DNA of 64,000 nt from positions 1,550,001-1,614,000 of the forward strand of contig NZ_CP023691.1 in the NCBI RefSeq assembly GCF_008704855.1, read 5' to 3'. The translations under genes were made by a program, and so were the position numbers. Below the pieces are notes generated by a model. The model saw only the letters and a program-made list of their open reading frames with translations. It searched no databases and was not told where the DNA came from. The stretch is from Streptomyces platensis (GTDB lineage Bacteria; Actinomycetota; Actinomycetes; Streptomycetales; Streptomycetaceae). Positions 60,704 through 64,000 of the stretch are shown piece after piece; within the stretch, counting starts at the first letter, position 1; each line of letters begins with the position of its first letter.

Positions 60704-62568
60704 CGGATGGTGGCTCCCTCGCCCCGGGACAGGCCGGACTCGGCGCCCGCGGGATGGTGTGCGATTGGGTCGGTGTGCGAGATGCCGGCCTCGGCCTGGC
60801 GGATGATGAGCTGGGCGATGTCGGCAGCGCTGTGGCCTCGCCAGCGGCACACCGCATCGCGCGCTTCTCGCGGTACTCGGGCGCTCCCCCGGCTCACGAG
60901 GTCGAGCGCGTCCGTGACATCGGCAGCCGTTCGGCACCGATGCGCGACGGCGTGCCCTGCGAGACCAAGCGTGCGGTCACCGGGGCGGTCCAGTTCGAGG
61001 ACGGGCACGTCGAGGAGTACGGCTTCGATGCCGCATGTGGAGGACACACTCACCACGGCGTCCGCACCCGCCAGGCAGCCACGCGCCCCGACGCGCGGAT
61101 CGGCCACAGCCACAGGTGGTTTTCCGTCCCCTCGCAGCAGGCGGTCGAAGACGTGGCCCCCTTGGGCTGGGTGCGGGGCAATGACGAGCCCCCAGTGCCC
61201 CTGGGCCGCCTTCAGACCGTCGAGGATGATGTCCGCCTGAGCTTGGAGGCGCTCAGGGCCGAACGGCTGGCAGGCCCACACCGCGATCCGCACCGGACCG
61301 CGCTCGCTGTCGGCGCCGAGCAGCTTCTGGAGATAGCGACGCTGTGCTTCCCGCCCGAGGCCGGCGAGCGCATCGAAGCGCGGCTGCCCCAGAACGTGGA
61401 TCTCCGCCTTGGGGTGCCGACCCCATGACCTCGCCGGGGCAACGTCGCGGTCACCCATCACAACGATGTGACGGCTGTGGAGGGCGGGCCAGGCGACCGA
61501 CTCCGGTATCCACGCCCCGTGCTGGACGTTCACGGTGGTGGCACCATGCCGCTCCGCGGCATGGGCGGCGAGCGCTCCGAGCGGGCTGGTGTCGTTGCTC
61601 AGCAGCACGGTGTGCGGGCGTACCGCGTCGAGCAGCTCCTGGAGCCACTCCTCCACTCGCACTACGGCTCGCCAGGACGGCTGGGTACACCCGCCGCTCC
61701 CTTCCAGAAGTGCGGCGGCGAGGCGCTCCAGCCGGTCCAACCGAACGGTGTGTACACCGACTTGGGCCGTGCCATCGACGCCGTCGGGTTCTTCGGTATC
61801 CAGACGCAGCCCGGGGACCGTCCCGGAGGCGGTGACAGCCTCGGAGGGAGCTGGACACAGCGTGATGGACCCGCCCGCGGGGGCTGGGCAGCGCTCCACC
61901 GGGTCCGTGGCGAGGTCGACCAGCGCGCTGGATCGGCCTGCGCCGGCGAGCTCCTCCAACACCGGCAGCAGGGTCTGCGCGTGCCGGGATGACCAAGACA
62001 GTGCCACCACCTCGGCCGATACGACCGAAGGCGTAGGGGCACCTGCAAGTCGGCTATCAGGGTGGAGAGTCGTGAGCTTTCGCAGACGGGCGGAGAGCGC
62101 CGGATTATGCGGCGCCAGCGCACCAAGAGCGTACGCGACACCCGACCAGGTGACGGTGTAGGAGCGGTACTCGCGTGAGCTGCTGTCCCGCAGGCCAAGC
62201 AGTCCTTCGTACGGGGCAAGGGTCACGGGCCCGGGGGCCGCGGCGAACTCGGGCCACGCGCTCAGCGCCAGGAGCTTCCGCACCAGCTGCGCGATCAGAC
62301 GCCGTACGGGAACGTGCTGCACGTACAACCACGAGGCACCACCCGGCGTCTCGGCGCGCCGCGAGCTGTACGTCTCCAAGGCGGACATGACGTCGGCGAC
62401 GTGCCGATCCACCTCTGTTCGATCGACCGGCAAAGCCTCAAGATCCAGTGTGGTGATGCAGGCAGCCGTCATGTGCCGAAGGGACGCTTCCCCAACGAGC
62501 GCCCAGACGGTCTGCTCCCCCGCTGAAGTCCGGACGAGGCCGAGAGCGCTCCTCTTCGCAATGGTCAC
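60700..62568 (-). CDS. GT-B-fold transferase, KpsS/CDP-glycerol-transferase-like
   Basis: 622 residues. GTG 62568 overlaps the HAD gene stop. The N-terminal ~330 residues are helical and unrecognised. The C-terminal half shows LLSNDTSPLGALAAHAAERH, TTVNVQHGAWIPESVAWPAL, GRHPKAEIHVLGQPRFDAL, IAPHPAQGGHVF and VVSVSSTCGIEAVLLDVPVL, the pattern of capsule-type (KpsS/LipB, CDP-glycerol-transferase-like) enzymes. That family uses CMP- or CDP-linked donors, which fits the CMP-sugar synthetase in the same operon. Specific donor and acceptor are unknown. Confidence 0.72.
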   Translation of the reverse strand: MTIAKRSALGLVRTSAGEQTVWALVGEASLRHMTAACITTLDLEALPVDRTEVDRHVADVMSALETYSSRRAETPGGASWLYVQHVPVRRLIAQLVRKLLALSAWPEFAAAPGPVTLAPYEGLLGLRDSSSREYRSYTVTWSGVAYALGALAPHNPALSARLRKLTTLHPDSRLAGAPTPSVVSAEVVALSWSSRHAQTLLPVLEELAGAGRSSALVDLATDPVERCPAPAGGSITLCPAPSEAVTASGTVPGLRLDTEEPDGVDGTAQVGVHTVRLDRLERLAAALLEGSGGCTQPSWRAVVRVEEWLQELLDAVRPHTVLLSNDTSPLGALAAHAAERHGATTVNVQHGAWIPESVAWPALHSRHIVVMGDRDVAPARSWGRHPKAEIHVLGQPRFDALAGLGREAQRRYLQKLLGADSERGPVRIAVWACQPFGPERLQAQADIILDGLKAAQGHWGLVIAPHPAQGGHVFDRLLRGDGKPPVAVADPRVGARGCLAGADAVVSVSSTCGIEAVLLDVPVLELDRPGDRTLGLAGHAVAHRCRTAADVTDALDLVSRGSARVPREARDAVCRWRGHSAADIAQLIIRQAEAGISHTDPIAHHPAGAESGLSRGEGATIR

Positions 62569-63230
62569 ATCAGGCTCCCTGCGACAAAGGGGCCCGACTC
62601 ACAGGTCGTGTCGAGTACCCGGAGGAGGTCCTGCGGGTCACGCGCGATCTCAGGTGTCGGGCTGCCGGGCTCGCCGTAGCCCCAAGCGGCATGCACGTAC
62701 GGCACACCGGCCCGCCGGGCGCACTCGCGGTCAACGGCCATATCGCCCACGAACATCGCGGACGCGGGATCAGTGGCGAGATCAACGAGCGCGAGCATCA
62801 GGGGGTCCGGTGCCGGCTTACCCCGCCCGGGGCCGCTGGGGGTGCGGACCGCGGCAAAGGGGCACCCGAGCCGGGCCAGCAGTGGAGCGGCGCGGTCCAA
62901 CGGCTTGGATGTGACGACGCCAAGCAGCCAGTCGGCGGCAGCGAATGCGTGGAGCACTTCCTCCACGCCGGCGAACGGGCTGGCCAGCTCGCAGCCTCGC
63001 TGAGATGCCTCCGCATACGTCTCGTGGAGACGATCAGCCTCGGTGAGGCCCAAGATTTCCATGATGTCGTCGAAGGGGCGGCCGAGGTGTTGCTCGTACG
63101 CCTCGAACGGCACGTCGACGCCGTGGCGTTCGCGTACCTCTCGCCACGCTTGCCGCATAACCGGCCGCGTATCGAGCAGAACGCCGTCGAGGTCGAGGAC
63201 GAGCGCACGCCTGAGTCTGGACGCCGTCAT
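62565..63230 (-). CDS. HAD-superfamily phosphatase
   Basis: 221 residues from ATG 63230, overlapping the LuxR-type gene stop. Motif I LVLDLDGVLLDTRPVMRQ (DxD), motif II-III LGVVTSKPLDRAAPLLAR and RGKPAPDPLMLALVDLA, motif IV AMFVGDMAVDRECARRAGVP. PGP/Gph-like cap 1 member. It dephosphorylates a small molecule; since the operon contains a KdsB-like enzyme, it could take the KdsC role of dephosphorylating the sugar acid before CMP transfer. Confidence 0.85.
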   Translation of the reverse strand: MTASRLRRALVLDLDGVLLDTRPVMRQAWREVRERHGVDVPFEAYEQHLGRPFDDIMEILGLTEADRLHETYAEASQRGCELASPFAGVEEVLHAFAAADWLLGVVTSKPLDRAAPLLARLGCPFAAVRTPSGPGRGKPAPDPLMLALVDLATDPASAMFVGDMAVDRECARRAGVPYVHAAWGYGEPGSPTPEIARDPQDLLRVLDTTCESGPFVAGSLM

Positions 63231-63694
63231 CAGGATCGCGCTCCTTCGTCGGCGTTGAGGATGTGCCAGCTCCAGGCGAGGCTGACTCCGTGCACGGCGT
63301 CGGAAGCACCCATCTTGTCCAGCAACCGCCGAATGTGCTTCTTGGCGGTGTGGTGCGACATGAGCTGCGCTTTCGCGACTTCTCTTGCACCCGCCCCCTG
63401 GGCGAGCAGCCTGAGCGTGGTCGTCTCCTCATCGGAGATCTCCGGCCGCACGGCCTCCGCACCCTCGGGCCTGGCTGCATGGCCTGCTCGGCACGCCATG
63501 TCGGCGAGCACCGGGCGGCGGCTCGTGCCCAGCTTGGTCCGGATACTGCGCAGGTAGCCCTTGACGGTGTCCTCGGCCAAGCCGATGCGCGCCGCGATCT
63601 CGCTGTTCCCCAGGCCATCGGCGACAAGGCCCAGGATCTCGGTTTCCCTCGGTGTAAGGAGGTGCAGCAGGACAGGCGGGGAGTGTGCGGGCAT
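63230..63694 (-). CDS. LuxR-type regulator with two tandem helix-turn-helix domains
   Basis: 154 residues; ATG 63694 is chosen because GGAG lies 9 nt upstream (TTG 63709 is possible). HTH 1 is LTPRETEILGLVADGLGNSE, IAARIGLAEDTVKGYLRSIR, TKLGTSRR. HTH 2 is ISDEETTTLRLLAQGAGARE, VAKAQLMSHHTAKKHIRRLL, DKMGASDAVHGV. There is no receiver, ATPase or ligand domain, so the whole protein is DNA-binding. Two GerE-type domains in one small protein are unusual. It is the first gene of the large operon and its stop overlaps the next start, so it probably acts as pathway-specific regulator. Confidence 0.85.
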   Translation of the reverse strand: MPAHSPPVLLHLLTPRETEILGLVADGLGNSEIAARIGLAEDTVKGYLRSIRTKLGTSRRPVLADMACRAGHAARPEGAEAVRPEISDEETTTLRLLAQGAGAREVAKAQLMSHHTAKKHIRRLLDKMGASDAVHGVSLAWSWHILNADEGARS

Positions 63695-63749
63695 GACGAA
63701 CAGCTCCAAGATCTGATTGGACGCGTGGAGTGGTGAGGGCTGGCTGCGG

Positions 63750-64000
63750 TCAGACGGCCGGTGGCGTCGACGGCCAGCTCAGGAAGGCAAGCACCCGTTT
63801 GCCGGTGCCGTCGGGATTGAGGCGCGAGGTCCAGGCGTCCGCCTCGGCGGCTACGAGGCACAGGCCCCGGCCATCGAGCGCACTGATCGGCCCCTTACGC
63901 GGAACGGGGAGCTGGCGGGAGTTGTCCTCCAGCTCGATCCCCACGACGGCGTTCTGGTAGGAGATCGTCAGGGTGATCTCCTCCAACACGCCCTCGGACT
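63750..64000 (-). CDS. RsbW-like ATP-binding protein, C-terminal part (partial)
   Basis: Only the C-terminal ~83 codons are inside the window; the frame is open to 64000. Visible parts are SYQNAVVGIELEDNSRQLPV, SALDGRGLCLVAAEADAWTS and GTGKRVLAFLSW, matching the G-box and tail of HATPase_c_2 anti-sigma-like proteins. Its stop lies 55 nt upstream of the LuxR-type start on the same strand, so it may belong to the same regulatory unit. Confidence 0.75.
   Translation of the reverse strand, partial: SEGVLEEITLTISYQNAVVGIELEDNSRQLPVPRKGPISALDGRGLCLVAAEADAWTSRLNPDGTGKRVLAFLSWPSTPPAV

Overview
The window is high-G+C actinobacterial chromosome and almost certainly Streptomyces. The evidence is strong GC3 codon bias, abundant GTG/TTG starts with GTGA/ATGA overlaps, ALF-repeat and Imm49 proteins, LamG-decorated secreted proteins, a cold-shock/DEAD-box cluster, and a DUF3732-type ABC-three-component system. 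No rRNA, complete tRNA or CRISPR array is visible.

Layout. (1) 1-4.6 kb: a polymorphic-toxin locus, with a large toxin carrying a C-terminal nuclease-like tip, an Imm49 immunity gene and a second, broken Imm49 copy. (2) 4.84-38.41 kb: an accessory island flanked by direct copies of the 3' half of a tRNA-Thr(CGT) gene, each followed by a related ~230-bp arm. A tyrosine integrase with several frameshifts lies about 1.1 kb inside the right copy, so this looks like an old site-specific integration, possibly one unit of a tandem accretion. The island holds a three-gene ABC-3C defence operon, IS5/IS427 and IS701 insertions, a glycosyltransferase, two secreted LamG proteins (a GDPD and a catalytically dead trypsin fold), an ALF-repeat protein with a candidate membrane immunity partner, a stretch of joined pseudogenes, two paralogous MerR-like regulators with a conserved structured leader, two cold-shock proteins and a DEAD-box helicase cluster. 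(3) 38.4-43.6 kb: a small membrane protein, a PD-(D/E)XK/DUF5655 protein, and a GntR-TetR hybrid regulator divergent from a FAD monooxygenase. (4) 43.8-49.5 kb: a recombinase / XRE / zinc-ribbon-recombinase trio and a pentapeptide-repeat membrane protein. (5) 49.66-64 kb: a long minus-strand operon, largely translationally coupled. It starts with a tandem-HTH LuxR regulator and encodes a HAD phosphatase, two glycosyltransferase-like proteins, a thymidylate-synthase homologue with the Asn-to-Asp change expected for cytosine specificity, a NodU/CmcH O-carbamoyltransferase, a P-loop kinase, a methyltransferase, two APH-fold kinases, a histidine phosphatase, an SDR epimerase, an adenosylhomocysteinase-like protein, a NUDIX hydrolase and a KdsB-like CMP-sugar synthetase.

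The operon in (5) reads as a biosynthetic cluster for a decorated (hydroxymethyl-)cytosine nucleoside or CMP-activated sugar product; this is inferred from gene content. The other leading novelty is the ~235-nt leader shared by the two MerR-like genes. It has a perfect GC-rich hairpin and a second stem with a compensatory base-pair change, consistent with a cis-acting RNA. Many genes carry single-base frameshifts, several at homopolymers, so some pseudogene calls depend on assembly quality.
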